A stretch of 64,000 bases of DNA from Tetracentron sinense (lineage: Eukaryota; Streptophyta; Magnoliopsida; Trochodendrales; Trochodendraceae), in contig CM026564.1 in assembly GCA_015143295.1 (NCBI GenBank), positions 10,280,416-10,344,415 of the forward strand, written 5' to 3'. A model generated the notes under the pieces. It saw only the letters and a program-made list of their open reading frames with translations, was not told the DNA's origin and did no database searches. Shown piece by piece: positions 1-11,800 of the stretch (its first letter is position 1; each line of letters starts with the position of its first letter). A program made the translations under genes and the position numbers.

Positions 1-460
1 TGAAGTGAATGTAATTATGTAAAAAGAAATTGATATAATCATATTTAAATGTGTAGGACCCCTGTTCAAGTTTTTAATTTTATTTTTATTTCTATGTAAA
101 CAAGCAAAACCTCTATGCCAAAATGCAAATTACAAATGAATTTTTTTTTTCCTGAAAATATAAATATTTTGTTTACAAATTATAAAGAATTTTTTTTTAT
201 CTGCATCAGTCATGACCATGGGAGTGAGAGGGAGATAGAGAGAACCATGAATAGCATTCCAATGACATCGATTGTCTTGATTATGAAATAAAGATAAATA
301 ATACAATACATCCCATTTGAATATTACAATTTAATTTATGAAATACTATTAGAAAATTATTTAATTTAATGGACATAATATACTAATAATAAAAATATAA
401 TTTATAATAAGATTAATTATAACCACACTTTAATAATAAAATTATATTTTAGAGCAAAAA
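1..460. other. AT-rich DNA, no gene seen
   Basis: This stretch is AT-rich with short homopolymer runs. I see no open frame of note, no splice-site-flanked exon and no recognisable transposon motif. Confidence 0.5.
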
Positions 461-1110
461 ATTGAACATCTCTTTTAACTCCCTTTTATTGTGATTAAGA
501 TTCACTAACCCTTAGGGTTAAAGCATCTATTAGATTTTTTTTTTTTAAAGTAATATGCTCCCTTTTAACTCCCTTTAATTGTGGCTACAATAACCTTTAA
601 GGTTAAAGTATCTAACCTTGGTTTTTAGAAAAATAAAAATTAAAAAAGTTAAGGTGCCCCCTTTTAACTCCCTTTAATTGTGGCTAAGATTTACTGATCC
701 TTAGGGTTAAAGCAGCTAACCTTGATTTTTAGAAAAAAAAATTAATGTGTCCCCTTTTAACTATGATTAAGACTCACTAACGCATCTAACCTTCATATTT
801 TGAATTTTGAAAAAAAAAATTAATATGTTCCCTTTTAACTATGGTTAAGATTCAATAATCTTTAAGGTTAAAATATCTATCCTTGGTTTTTAGAAAAAAA
901 TAATTAAATAATAGGAGTTAAAACTAATTAACCACGGTTCAAGAGCAGTTAAAGGGACTTAGTGAGGTTATGAAATTTGTTAAGGGCATAATAAGTTTTT
1001 AAAGCCTTAAGGGAGACGTGCTGACCAATAGGTGCGATTGAACTCTACCCGAGTTCAATCGCGATTGGCTATGATTCAATCTCATTACATGCTTCTTAAG
1101 ACTTAAGAGT
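461..1110 (+). repeat. Array of a dispersed hairpin-forming repeat
   Basis: About five diverged units of 75-100 bp follow one another, near 473, 556, 657, 755 and 829. Each carries a core like CTTTTAACTCC, then GTGGTTAAGATTCACTAACC, CTTAGGGTTAAAG and AACCTTGGTTTTTAG. The array ends in a palindromic block near 1035-1075 built on TTGAACTC/GAGTTCAA. The same family recurs at 34490-36190, 39760-41470 and 53900-54850. It codes for nothing. Units carry both orientations of TTAACCATGGTTAA-like words, so they can fold back. I read it as a non-autonomous element (MITE-like) amplified locally, but the family is not one I can name. Confidence 0.6.
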
Positions 1111-1256
1111 TTAAGTCTCCTTCAAAAAAAAAAAAAAAAAACACGACTGCAAATCTGCAACTCGATACTCAGGGGCAGAGCTCGACGGAGGAGAAAGAAG
1201 AGGGAAGGAGGATCTTTAGGGTTTTTTGCAATCGACGACGGCGACTGAGAACGGCA

Positions 1257-1293
1257 ATGGCGACCGTAACGGCGACAGCAAATCTCTTCCCAG
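1257..1293 (+). CDS. Probable first coding exon of an unidentified host gene
   Basis: A GC-richer segment at about 1140-1293, with purine-rich 5'-UTR-like sequence, contains an ATG at 1257. It encodes MATVTATANLFP plus the first base of a glycine codon and stops at a strong plant donor site, CCCAG|GTATGT, at 1293/1294. Downstream DNA is T-rich and intron-like. An Ala/Thr-rich start would suit an organelle-targeted protein, but twelve residues cannot identify it. I found no convincing second exon before the transposons begin, so the gene may continue across a very long intron, be truncated, or be an orphan 5' end. Confidence 0.35.
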
Positions 1294-1439
1294 GTATGTA
1301 CCCTAATCCCTATTCTTCCATTTTCTCTTCTCTCTATCTTTTTTCCTTTTTTTTCTTCTTCTAAATCAAAGATTGTTTGCATTTTAATGGAAGATTAGGC
1401 CTGATTTTAGCTTGAAATATGCATTTCTTACGTTTTTGT

Positions 1440-1670
1440 AACTTTAATTTTTTTGAATACGCTTCTTTTGACTTCGGTGGACTTCCACCGAAGTTGAGTA
1501 TTTTTTCTACTAAAAATTTTCATTTCGAACGAAGTCCACCGAAGTTCACCGAATTCCACCGAAGTCTACCAAATTGGATCAGGAATTCTTGAATTTTTAA
1601 AATACATGAGAGTTTCGCTTCGGTCACCACCGAAGTCGACTCAATTCGGCCGAAGTTTACCGAATTGAGT
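1440..1670. repeat. Cluster of CCGAAGT dyad motifs
   Basis: At least ten copies of ACCGAAGT or its complement ACTTCGGT lie in about 220 bp, for example near 1474, 1487, 1530, 1557, 1617 and 1630. Some pairs are arranged head to head and can form short hairpins. The cluster lies in the presumed intron after the exon at 1257. No terminal inverted repeat with a target duplication could be fixed. Confidence 0.45.
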
Positions 1671-2030
1671 CGAATTTTAACACCTTGCTTATTGTATTGC
1701 TTTGACTTTTCTGGTTTCTACTCGCTTTTTACTCACTTTCCCCTGGTTTACTATTGGTGAACGGATGTAGTTTCTCTCCCCTTTTATATATATTTCTAAT
1801 TTACCGATCAAAAAAAAAAAAAGGCTGTGTCTCAATTTGGGAGTCCACATTGACACAGCTGTACCTTGATTCCAGTCTAAAGATGACGATACCAACGCAT
1901 GCCTATGTACCGCTAAAAACCATGGTTACCAAAATCCAGTTTTAAAGTAGATTGGCCACACCACAAATCATCCTAAAAGCACACATCCTCCTCCACTCTA
2001 AAGCGAATATTCTTAGAAAAATTCTCAGTT

Positions 2031-2264
2031 TCAAAATTGCTTTCCACAACCCAACCCCATGAGGGCCACAAAATTCCTTGGATTCCCACTTATCCTTCCC
2101 CATGCCTGGACACTATAACCTCCCTCCATAAACTCTATTTCCTCTAACCTCCAAACAATTTGAAAAAGTAATGCCTTATTGACCTCAGTCAAAGATTTTA
2201 CATTTAAACCGCCACCAGATTTTGGACAGCAAACAGAAGAACACAAATTGCAGAATAAAATCAC
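2031..2264 (-). mobile_element. LINE relic, region just after reverse transcriptase
   Basis: On the minus strand a 77-codon open stretch reads CCPKSGGGLNVKSLTEVNKA followed by LLFQIVWRLEE. This is the conserved block found after the RT domain in plant L1-type non-LTR elements (compare xCxPKxEGGLGxRxLxxxNxALLxKxxWR). The flanking sequence does not continue convincingly in either direction. It is a short, old fragment of a 5' and 3' truncated LINE. Confidence 0.55.
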
Positions 2265-2940
2265 AGAGAATACAAATTATGGATTTACAAAATGAAAAAT
2301 CGCAGATTTACAGAACATTCAAATTGCCTAGAGAATAAAATCACAAATTTACAGAATATTCAGAGAAAATAAAAATTAGAAAAATACAGTAAACACAGTT
2401 CCAAATTCACAGAATAAAAAAGTTGCAGATTTACAGAATACAAATTACAGATTGACAGAGAATGAAATTAGAGAAGCACAGTAACTATGCTTACATGATT
2501 AACAAAAGAAAATCACAGCTTTACAAAATATTCAAACTTCATATTCTCTAACAATCAAGAAATCACATTTAAGACCAGCAGAGGCGTTATTAAATTGAAT
2601 AACAATCATCTAATCAAGTAAATGACTGGTTTTTAGATCATGTAACAATTAACAAAAAATAAACAGGAAAATATATCATCAGATCATGAAAGGGATTGGT
2701 TTTTAAAAGATTTCAGTCTAAAATGATGATATAACAGTCTAATATATATATTAAGGCTCATACTGTCTATCTGTCAAATTTTCAACTACCCAAGTGGCTA
2801 TATAATTTTGCCAAAGAAAATAAAAAATGCCTCTGTATTTTTCTTTTTAACCATAAAATAACAAATATAATAAAATAAAAGGAGATGATGCCACTCATCT
2901 AACAACATAGTGTGCACCAATTCTTGAAAATAAAATGCAT
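2265..2940. other. AT-rich low-complexity DNA
   Basis: From 2265 to about 2560 the sequence repeats loosely around CAGATTTACAGAATA, a degenerate tandem array. The rest is AT-rich with no coding signal. Confidence 0.4.
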
Positions 2941-2944
2941 CCAA

Positions 2945-3080
2945 CAATCACGAGTTACACGTAGGCTCCCAGGCAGCGCCCAAGCGATTGCCTACCTAAA
3001 CACGCCTGTCTAGGGGGTTGCCTAGTCGACTGGGGCCCCAAAATGCCTAGGCAACGCCTTGACTGCATGGCTGAGGCAAG
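2945..3080. repeat. GCCTAGGC-type short element
   Basis: A GC-rich island in AT-rich DNA contains GCCTACCTAAACACGCC, TTGCCTAGTCGACTGG and ATGCCTAGGCAACGCC, and ends in CTTGACTGCATGG. It has the same words as the element at 3487-3680 and the outer ends of the large palindrome (4503, 22278). It is a probable MITE with blurred ends. Confidence 0.45.
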
Positions 3081-3170
3081 AAGACATTTTGTCTCTTGTT
3101 CATCACCACCATGAAGGCACACTCATCTTATTAATCGCCGGAGATGTCAAAATGGTAATATTAATCTCTT

Positions 3171-3486
3171 ATGTCACTGTCAACAAACCAACACATATAT
3201 ATTTGCAAAATACCTAATCATGTCTTTAAACCATGTGATATCTCAACTATTATGCTGATTTTGGTGGCATGGGTTGTCCAAAGGCTAATCTTGATAAAAG
3301 CTGCATATATTTTTCTAGTGTCAACTCAATCCTTGTACACAAGCAGATCATGAATACTCTTGGGTTCAGCTAATCAGTGCTGCTTGTTAGATACTTGGGA
3401 TTCTCCTAGATCACCACAAAGCTCTCTGATTGGGACAGCTTGCTCTTGATAAAATGAGGAAGAAGCTTAGTAATTGAAAGCAGTGT
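3171..3486. other. Intergenic DNA, nothing recognised
   Basis: Short open stretches occur here but match no family I know and have no flanking splice or start context. I see no repeat structure. Confidence 0.35.
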
Positions 3487-3680
3487 AGTTAAAATGTCAA
3501 CGCCTAAGCCACTGCCTCAACTAGCCAATTCCCCTATCGCCAAATCATAATCTAGACCTGGCAGGCACTCACTAATATTATATAATTTAAACAGAAAAGT
3601 AAATTTTGGTTGCCTAGGCATCGCCTTGCCTAGTGAACCCCCTATTGCCTAGGCATCATGTGGACGCTTTGACTACATTG
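3487..3680. mobile_element. Small MITE with GTAGT(C/T)AAA ends
   Basis: The left end reads GTAGTTAAAATGTCAACGCC and the right end, reversed, reads GTAGTCAAAGCGTCCAC, giving an imperfect inverted repeat around a 190-bp body with GCCTAGGCATC blocks. It has no coding capacity and is related to the island at 2945-3080. Confidence 0.5.
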
Positions 3681-4502
3681 GGTTTTTTTGGTACATGTCA
3701 TCATACCTGCAAATAGCTTGAGGATATGGAGGCACATTTTAAAAACCACAAAAGAAAAATATTTTCAGCTCCATTTTAAAAACCTTAATTGGTGATGGCC
3801 CATTTACTATTCTACTGACCAATCCTTGTCATTCAGATGGAATTCTTTTCATACTTAATCTTACCAGATGAGATCAAAAGCTGGTATGTTCTCTGACCTT
3901 GATGCAAATGTCGCTCTGCTACCCAAGTAACTCAACTGATTGATATGAAAATGTGGGTTGGAACAATGAGATAGTCTAGATCTCCAGTTCTGATTGGATC
4001 CGGTCCTCACCACAAAATCTGTAAAGGAAACTAGACGGAGTTTACTGCCAGATGGATGAAGGTTATCTGGTCCTAAAACAAAAACTTCCACTCACCCTTA
4101 CATTGCAAAGATGGTTGTACGTGGAGCAACTTTTAACTCAATATCAAAGGGTCCAAGTGAAGAAACTTACGCAATCTCACATCTAGAGCTATAGAGAACA
4201 AGAATAACCTCTTCTTTGTCTGCCAATTTCCTCAAATCTGTTAAGCAAATAATTCTTTATCAACTTGGTGTTAGAAGAAGATCCATATAAGAATGTGATG
4301 CGGACATCAAGCATCACAAAGGGTTTTAGGTTTACCATAGGCGGAGGATGAAGAAGAAGAATACCCCGATGTCACTATGGATAGATGGGTTGGGGTATTG
4401 AAGACCTCATATGCACCCATTGATCTTTAGGAAAACCCCACATTGGGAAGATGTGCACATGGGCTGATTTAGCAGGGTTTTTAAAGCCCAACGGGTTGGA
4501 AA
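3681..4502. other. Unassigned DNA between MITE and palindrome
   Basis: A 76-codon minus-strand open stretch (3861-4091) has no family resemblance I recognise and lacks supporting splice signals. The rest resembles old LTR or UTR sequence, but I cannot place it. Confidence 0.3.
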
Positions 4503-4935
4503 CATAGTTGTTAAAGGCGTTGCCTCAGGCACCTTAGGCGGTCACCTAGGTGACCATGTGCTCTGTTAGGCTTACGCCACTAGCCACCTCAAGCAATCAT
4601 TATTTTAAATCTGACATATGTAATATTATTATCGTTTAAGGATATAAAAGTTACTTTATTTGAATATAATAATTTGATAAACAAAAAATATGTTATTTTA
4701 TATACTTTTCATGTCTTTTACCATATAATATGTTAGGGTTTGTATATTCAACAAAAAATAGTTTGCAGATAGAAGAAGAAAGAATATGAATGGTGTCAAG
4801 TATGTTTTCCTCATATTAACATGTCATCTCTCTCGCTCAATGGGTGGACAATTGGTCTCTCTCTCTCTCTCTCTCTCTCTATGTTTGTGGTTGGACCATA
4901 CAGTCCTCATTTGCTTTTACATGGTTGTTACAAGC
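4503..4935 (+). repeat. Giant inverted repeat, left arm (outer part)
   Basis: It begins CATAGTTGTTAAAGGCG. Read backwards, it matches the end of the right arm (about 21850-22278) over its whole length, including AACCCTAACATATTATATGG, the CT-rich run at 4853-4881 and GGACCAATTGGTCCACCC-like sequence. The arm is interrupted at 4935/4936 by the Tat retrotransposon and resumes at 20011. The target CAAGC is duplicated at 4931-4935 and 20006-20010. Confidence 0.85.
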
Positions 4936-6204
4936 TGTCAGCACCCCATTTTTACACCCTCCCTTTTTAACCATGGTTAATCTACTTAACCATGGTTAGC
5001 TCCAACCTAACCCTAGGTAAAACCCCAAACCTTAGGTGAGCCCCTAGCCTAAACCCTAGGCTAAGACCCCGCGGGCTCAAGGCCTGTTTTGAAGCCTAGA
5101 TCATCAAAAATGTGGCTAAAGTGTGTTTTTGGGCCCAAACAAGGGCCCACGAGGCCCAACCCAAGTGTGACTCACCTTGCTTTTCAAAATTTGAACTTTG
5201 GAGCCAAAACCCTCAAATGGTAAGGAAACAAACTGCTTATGGGCCACATGTGGTGGTGAAGCCCGAAATGCTAAAACAAACAAAAGAAAGTTCAAAAAAA
5301 ATCTCAAGACAGTTCACAGGTCGGCCCAACCTGCAATGCAGCGTCTAAGCCCCCTGTAATGATCAGGTTGACTCCCAATCGCACTCCTCCCTTTCACCTA
5401 CCAACTTTTATTTACCAATGTGCCACCACCCTCTTAAGATTTATAAATGCCTTGGCCAAGGTCTGGAGAAGGGAGAGGTTTTTTCTATAAAAAAAAAACC
5501 AGCGGAGGCCCAAATTCCATAGCCAAACCCTGTGGGATTTCAGTTACACCTCACTTCATCTCCCTGGTTTCTTCTTCTGTTCTGGCAACAAGAGGGAAGC
5601 CTGAGAGTCACTTGGTAAGCTCACTTCCCCCTCTCTCGCTCTCTCTCTTTCCTCACGGGTCTCTTACCCATACCCTGTTTTATTCTAAGGTTCTCACTCA
5701 CTCACCACTGCCCTGTTAGTGTTTACATCAAAATACCATTCCATTCTTCTTTCCTCGTGCAGACACACACCTCACATCCCTTGAGGCTTTTGCATATTAA
5801 AGTACCCTCCCCTTAGCCTTGGCACGGGCTCATGTGCCAGAACTACGCTCGGTCTGATCTCACCCCTTTGTGAGTACGTAGGCAACCCAACTTGGGTCCG
5901 ACCCTAGACATTTAGCTTTATATTTTTTGGATTAGCATTTACTTAAATATCTTGGATTTTTTAATTGAAATTTGAGATTAAAATTGGCTAAAGTTTAGGG
6001 AGTAGGTAACCGTTATGAAACGGGGGTCCTGGGGTGCCTAACACCTTCCCCAGGGCTTAATTGAACCGCTTACCCTAGTTCTGATTAGACCATTTGCCTT
6101 ATCCAAAACGCGAACACCTGGGACCTATCCCTTAGAATGAATAGGTGGCGACTCACAATCAAACCATATAATGTGAAAGTGGGTCGGAAATTCCCATGCT
6201 CACA
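4936..6204 (+). repeat. 5' LTR of the Tat element
   Basis: 1269 bp, TG...CA. It contains TTAACCATGGTTAA words near its start, a TATA-like TTTATAAAT near 5440 and a CT-rich block near 5632-5652. The small open frames inside (for example near 5112 and 5447) recur unchanged in the other LTR and are not genes. Confidence 0.95.
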
Positions 6205-6208
6205 GCTC

Positions 6209-6226
6209 TGGCGACTCTGCTGGGGA
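6209..6226 (+). other. Primer binding site of the Tat element
   Basis: TGGCGACTCTGCTGGGGA starts four bases after the LTR end. It is complementary to the CCCAGC(A/G)GAGTCGCCA 3' end of plant tRNA-Arg, the primer reported for Ogre-type elements. This is a primer site, not a tRNA gene. Confidence 0.8.
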
Positions 6227-7043
6227 TTAGGTTCAAGCCGAAACTTAAACTTAAGCCAAATAATCTCAAATTTAATTAAAATACTTAGGTATTTAATTAA
6301 ATGCTAATTCTCCATTTCTTTTTGGATGTTTCTTGCACAGTGCATTTCATGCATAACATACTAGTGTAACAACTCAATACCTATTAGACAGGCTTATTAC
6401 GCTCACGGCTGCTGGATGACTATCCTCAGTGACAGGGGCTTAACAGTCTTGGAGGTCCGCGGAACTAGCCTGCTGGGTGACTATCCTCAGGAAACGGTTC
6501 TGAACGCTCCCGCTTACACCAATCGGCCCTTTTCAGGGAGTAGCATATACGGTGTAAGTGATCCCCCCACCCTTAGGAACACAATATTGCATACCCCAGC
6601 ATGCATACATATAGCCTAGGCTAGGGTATAGTCTACAAGCAGCCCCACCTGGAGGGATACTCTAAACCCTAACCTGCTTGCACCCTATACCTGTCCCCAA
6701 TCAGGGTTGATTACCCGGATATATCCTATCCGGATAAGCACTCACCCAGGGGCATGTGATGAGCCAAATTTGTGCTTGTAATAAAACACATCCTACCCCA
6801 TCTCTAGACATAGCACATGAGGTTCAAATCTTCGGCGTATAGGTCTTCACTTAGACCTATCCCCCGCCTTGTCCTTATAGGCCCCTGATTTCCTACAACT
6901 CGGGTAAAGCATACCGGACCCCTGTCCGATTGCCCTATCAGGATACATGTGCCATGTCACACCCTAATCAAAAAAAATATTGCATCATTTGCATTTCATA
7001 CACAGTGCACTTACACAGAGTCTGTATATTTTGTCCAGGGTAG
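6227..7043 (+). other. Leader of the Tat element
   Basis: Non-coding 5' leader of about 800 bp between primer site and ORF1. It contains a repeated GGCTGCTGGATGACTATCC-like / CTGCTGGGTGACTATCCTCA phrase (about 6409 and 6470). ORF1 is preceded by TTTTGTCCAGGGTAG, which resembles a 3' splice site, but no matching donor could be proved. Confidence 0.5.
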
Positions 7044-8740
7044 ATGGCAGGTCCGTCAGGGATTGTTCCGCCAAATGGTCAGCCTCCTAGGCCCATGCAC
7101 CTGACCTCCCAGGGGGCATGTGATCCGACCCTCCGTGAGAAAATTGAGGCACTAAGTCAGGATCAGCGTCTCACTTGGGCCCAGTACTACAGACTGGGTA
7201 ACACCCTAGACCTGTCCATGGTTAAGACAGATTGGCGCCTCATTAATGCCGCCGTCCAGTGTTGGAACACTACTTATATGGTATTCCGTTTCGGTAAGAA
7301 CGAGTTGTGTCCAACACTGGAGGAGATACAGCGCATTCTCGGCTTAAACATGGAAGGTGATGCCATAGTACCGCGCTACAAGGCAAACTTTCAGGCAGAT
7401 CTTTCACGATTCTTACGAATCAGGCCTGCCTCCTTGCAGTACGATCCTAGCGGCACTTACGACCGGGTGTCCATTGAATTTCTTGAGAAATTGTACCGGC
7501 CCAAGTGGGACCCTGACTCCCTAGAAACTGAGATCCCTGGTCTCAATGCCTTCACACTGATCATCATGTCACAACTGGTGCTCCCAAAAAGTCGCGCCTT
7601 CGCCGACTCAGTACTGACAGGGATAATCGACGATATGCGGGAATCAAAGACGGTTGTCCCAGTCATTCTTGCAGAGTTACTCAGGGCTCTCAACCTTGCA
7701 TCAGGACGCAGAAAGGGCATCTTCCACGCCAGTGCACCGCTTTTGCATCTGTGGATGGTCTCACACCTACCCACCATCTTACCGGTACCGGATGTACCTC
7801 GAGATGTATACAGTCTACCCAGAAAGATTTCGCAGAATCAGGGCGAGATCGTGACTTCGAATGTTAAGACTCTTACCGGCTCCTCCAAGACTTGACAGAG
7901 GAGCAGATCACATGGGAATGCGTGTGGCTGGTTCGCAGACAACTACCACGCGTCGTCATAGCAGGAAGGCGATGCATGGTCCTAGCAGGACTCACCGGCT
8001 CTACAGCCTATGTACCACTTCGAGTCCTTAGACAGTTTGGACTCCCTCAGCGCATCCCGGTTATAGACAACCTGGAACAGGACTTTGTCGATTTCACAGT
8101 GCAATCTGAATGCCTCACCCGCCGATTTCAAGCAGATTGGCGAAGCTCCAGAAGGGACAAATGGCCAGATTTTGTGGTCACAACTGGACCACCAACTGAT
8201 TCTGCATACCGTATATGGGTAGAAAACCCTGACATTCCACCCGGCATGCCAGTGCCTAGGGAACTGCCTACACCAGTTGCAGCCCCATCTCGAGGAACCA
8301 TACCCATAGCTGACATGGCGGTTCCCTGGACAGACTTTTTCCTGGAAAGGCAACTACAGATCCAGGAGAGAGAAAAACAGCTTAGACGAGCCCAGCGCGC
8401 ATTTAGGCAGCAGGAAGCGGAGCAGAACCATGAACTCATAGCCATGCAGGAGCAGGTTGACCGCCTCGAGCACACAGTCCGATCCTTGCGGAAGAGACAC
8501 AGGGATGATATCAGAGAGAACTCCGTTCTTCAGGCCCAGTTGCACTTCCATCAGGAACAACTTGATAGTGCGAAGGAGGAGATGACCAGTCGGATCCGAC
8601 AGTACGGATCCCATATGTACAATGCCTCGGAGACAATCGAGCGTATGGAGGTCGAAATCATATCCCTCCAACAACAGGTCATGGACTGTGACGGCGTGCC
8701 TCGACCGCTTGACTTTGCCATCCCCGATGGGCCTGCCTAG
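7044..8740 (+). mobile_element. ORF1 part of the Tat element (plant mobile domain-like, coiled coil)
   Basis: This extra coding part lies upstream of gag. The N-terminal half reads LTWAQYYRLGNTLDLSMVKT, then WNTTYMVFRFGKNELCPTLE and EIQRILGLNME. That is the pattern of the plant mobile domain-like / DUF7745 family carried by Tat elements and related to host MAIN-type proteins. The C-terminal third (about 8330-8700) is rich in Q, E, R and K in heptad-like order and should form a long coiled coil. A role in particle or nucleic-acid binding is often assumed for such ORFs but is not shown. The part is nearly continuous, in more than one frame. It is followed by a short spacer and then gag. Confidence 0.75.
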
Positions 8741-8879
8741 GGTTGAGTCTTTTTTCGTTTTATTGAGTCAGCCCTGTATTGCACTCACTCAGTCACTGCA
8801 ATCAATGAAAATCTTTTCTGCATTTTCTGTCTCTCCCTCATGCATATTCATGTTTAGTCGTTGCATCTTTTCAGTCTGC
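8741..8879 (+). other. Spacer between ORF1 and gag, 3'-UTR-like
   Basis: It contains TTTTTTCGTTTTATTGAGTC and ATCAATGAAAATCT, and ends CATCTTTTCAG just before the gag ATG. Very similar words recur after the protease part (about 12290-12355). AATGAAA resembles a plant near-upstream polyadenylation element, and TTTTCAG resembles a 3' splice site. Confidence 0.5.
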
Positions 8880-11800
8880 ATGAGCCGACCCATGACTCGT
8901 TCTCTGACTGCGATTCTCGCAGAAGTCGCAGAAGCGGTTCTCACAGAAATACCAGTCACGGAGATTGTACCCTACATCGGCCCGATAGAAAACAGCTCAG
9001 AAGCAATGACAGAACCATCAGACCATCAACAGAGGATCGAGGAACTGGTACAGTCACATGACCGGGATATTGTAGCAATGCAGAACAAGTTGGACCGAGT
9101 TCTGGAATCCCTGAATATTCTTATAGGTGCCCGAACCGAAGAACCGTCTAACCGAAACCCTTCCAATGAAACCCCCGATCAGCCTCACCCAGAGCAGCCT
9201 ACCCCTATCATCATTCCCAACCCTATACCCGCAACAGGCGGAGGAGGAGAAGAGTATGACCAGTATGACGACCAGCCTAAGACATCACATGTCAATCAGG
9301 ACAGGCCATCATCTTCTGACCCTACACCGTCTCTTAGGGACCAACATGAGGAGATAAAACAGATGAAAGAGGAAATGAGAAGAATGAAAGGGGCGTCTGT
9401 CAACCCCACTCTATCATTGGAGGACCTGACTTTCTCCTCTGGAGATGCTATTCCCCCTGGATTTAAGGTACCTGACTTTGATAAATATGACGGCTCAGGC
9501 TGTCCTAAACAACATTTGCAGATGTACTTGGGGGATATGCTCCCGTATAACAAAAATCAGCCTCTGCTCATACAGTATTTCCAGAAAAGTCTGAAGGGGG
9601 CAGCCCTTGCCTGGTGGATGTCGATCGATAAGCAGAGAATCAAGACATGGCAGGATGCCATGGATGCCTTTGTGGAGCAATACTCTTTCAATCAGGAGCT
9701 TCGGCCTCAGCGAAGCCAATTGGAACAGATGTACCAGCGGAACAATGAGTCGTTCCTGGAATATGCCACCCGGTGGAGAGAAATGGCAGCAAAGGTAATC
9801 ACCCCTATCCCCAAGGAAGAGCTGGCGAACATATTTTTGGGCACGCTGAAGCAGCCCTACTCTACACTGATGGTCACTCTACCGGTTTTGGACTTTGGCA
9901 CAATAGTCAAAACAGGTGCCCGTATTGAGGCAGCAATACAGAGTGGAGCCATTCATTCAAGCCTAGGGTTTGCTCCCCCCAAAACGGCAGCAGCTTCAAC
10001 CAGCCGAAACAACGGTCACAGAGACCAGAAGAGAAAAGAAAATGTTAACTTGGTGGCCCCCGTAGCACCGATCAGATTACCGGCTCCGGCCGCTCGGCAA
10101 CAGCCAGCACCCGAAAGCACCCGGCCGGCTAAACAGAACCAGGGGCAAACCCGTCCCCCCAGAACCTTTACCCCTCTCCCTTACACACTCAATCAACTTT
10201 TGGACTTCCTAACCAAGCAGGGCCTTCTCGAACTAAGAGGCCCTACCCCTCTTCTACCGCCAGACAAGAGAAACAAAAATTATGATGTCAACCAACACTG
10301 CGCCTTTCATAGAGGTCCGGGCCATGCAACCGATTACTGCATTGGTCTGAAGTGCGCTATCCAGGATCTCCTGGATACGGGTAAGGTCGAACTAGCTCCC
10401 AGCAACACCAGTATCGACCAGGTGCCACTGCCCCCACATAACAACCAAGTTAACTTTATTGAGTGGGAAGAGCCCGGGGCAGGGCAACCTAGACCCAGCA
10501 CACACATAGTCGATGATGGTATTATCAGGCCCTCGTACCGACCCCCAGTCATAATCCCTCTGCCACAGTCAAATGTTCAGACCATCCAGACCCCAATACA
10601 ACTCCCCACTTTGGAATCAGAGAAAGAGCGAATCGTTTACACAATTCCCTGTCCTGCCAGTTGGCCCACCGCCTCAGCCAAGGCCTCAACATCCACTAGA
10701 CCAGTCAAAATCCCTTACATCCCTTCTCGGCCTTTCAACCTTAATCATGTACCTGCCCCTCAATCTCTCATCCTGGAAAGTCAGTACATAGCCAACCTCA
10801 CCCGATCCGGCCGGGTGTATCAACCTCCGGCGATTGAGCCGGTAAAAGAAAAGGCGAAAGAAAAAGCAAGGGTAGCAGACTCAGAAAAGGAAACAGCAGA
10901 TTCGGCTCTCCTACTCAAAATATTGGAAAAAGCGGAAGAATTCAATATTACCCAGCAGTTGGGCAAAACTCAGGCACAAATTTCTATCTTGGGCCTTCTC
11001 TTGACTTCAGAGCATCACAGAAAGCAACTTCTCCGGGTATTTAACAACGCCCATGTAACACCAGACATCTCGCCTGAGAAACTGGGGCAGATGGTGGGGC
11101 AAGTGCTAGAATCACGAATCATCTCCTTTACTGAAGAGGAAATACCGGATGGAGATAGGGATCACACTCGGGCCCTATATATTGCAGTTCAGTGTATGGA
11201 TAGGACATTATCCTCGGTACTCATTGACAATGGCTCCGGCCTAAATGTCTGCACACTCTCCACACTGCAAAGCCTGGGTATGAACACCAGTCAAGTTAAG
11301 AAGAGACCCATGACTATAAGGGCTTTTGACAATACCACCAGGCAAAACTTGGGTGATATTGACCTAACCATCAGGGTTGGACCGGCTCAGTTCTTGACAA
11401 ATTTCCAAGTTGTGAATGTACCTGCCTCATTCACCTTGCTCCTAGGGAGGCCGTGGATTCATTCGGCCGGTGCCATTCCATCCTCTCTGCACCAGAGAAT
11501 CAAATTTATACAGGACGACCACCTAGTCGTCATTCCATCTGAGGAGTTGGCAACTTCCTTCGGGGACATCCAGGAGCTAGGGCAAGGTACAACTTTCATG
11601 ACTTATCAGTTTGAGCAGGTCAGCTCCATCGCCCAAGTGGAACAGCAGAACAAGCAAGCAGTACCTCCATTTATCAGGATGATGGCAAAGATGAATTACC
11701 AGCCGGGTCTAGGCCTGGGTGTCAGGAACCAGGGCATGAAGAAGAGATATGTGCCTCCACGTTACACGCCTCCATTTGGATTGGGATACAAGCCCAATTA

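Noticed and set aside
473-900. Telomere-like CCCTAAGGGTTAG words
   Set aside because: They occur once per dispersed-repeat unit, not as tandem TTTAGGG, so this is not interstitial telomere DNA.
3861-4091. 76-codon minus-strand frame
   Set aside because: No recognised domain, no splice or start context, ordinary length for chance in this composition.
5112-5719. Open frames of 78 and 90 codons, repeated at 18913-19520
   Set aside because: They lie wholly inside the identical Tat LTRs and match no protein.
6209-6226. tRNA-like sequences at this and other primer sites (56765, 61461, 49723)
   Set aside because: Only the 3'-end complement of a tRNA is present, next to LTR ends. They are primer binding sites, not tRNA genes.
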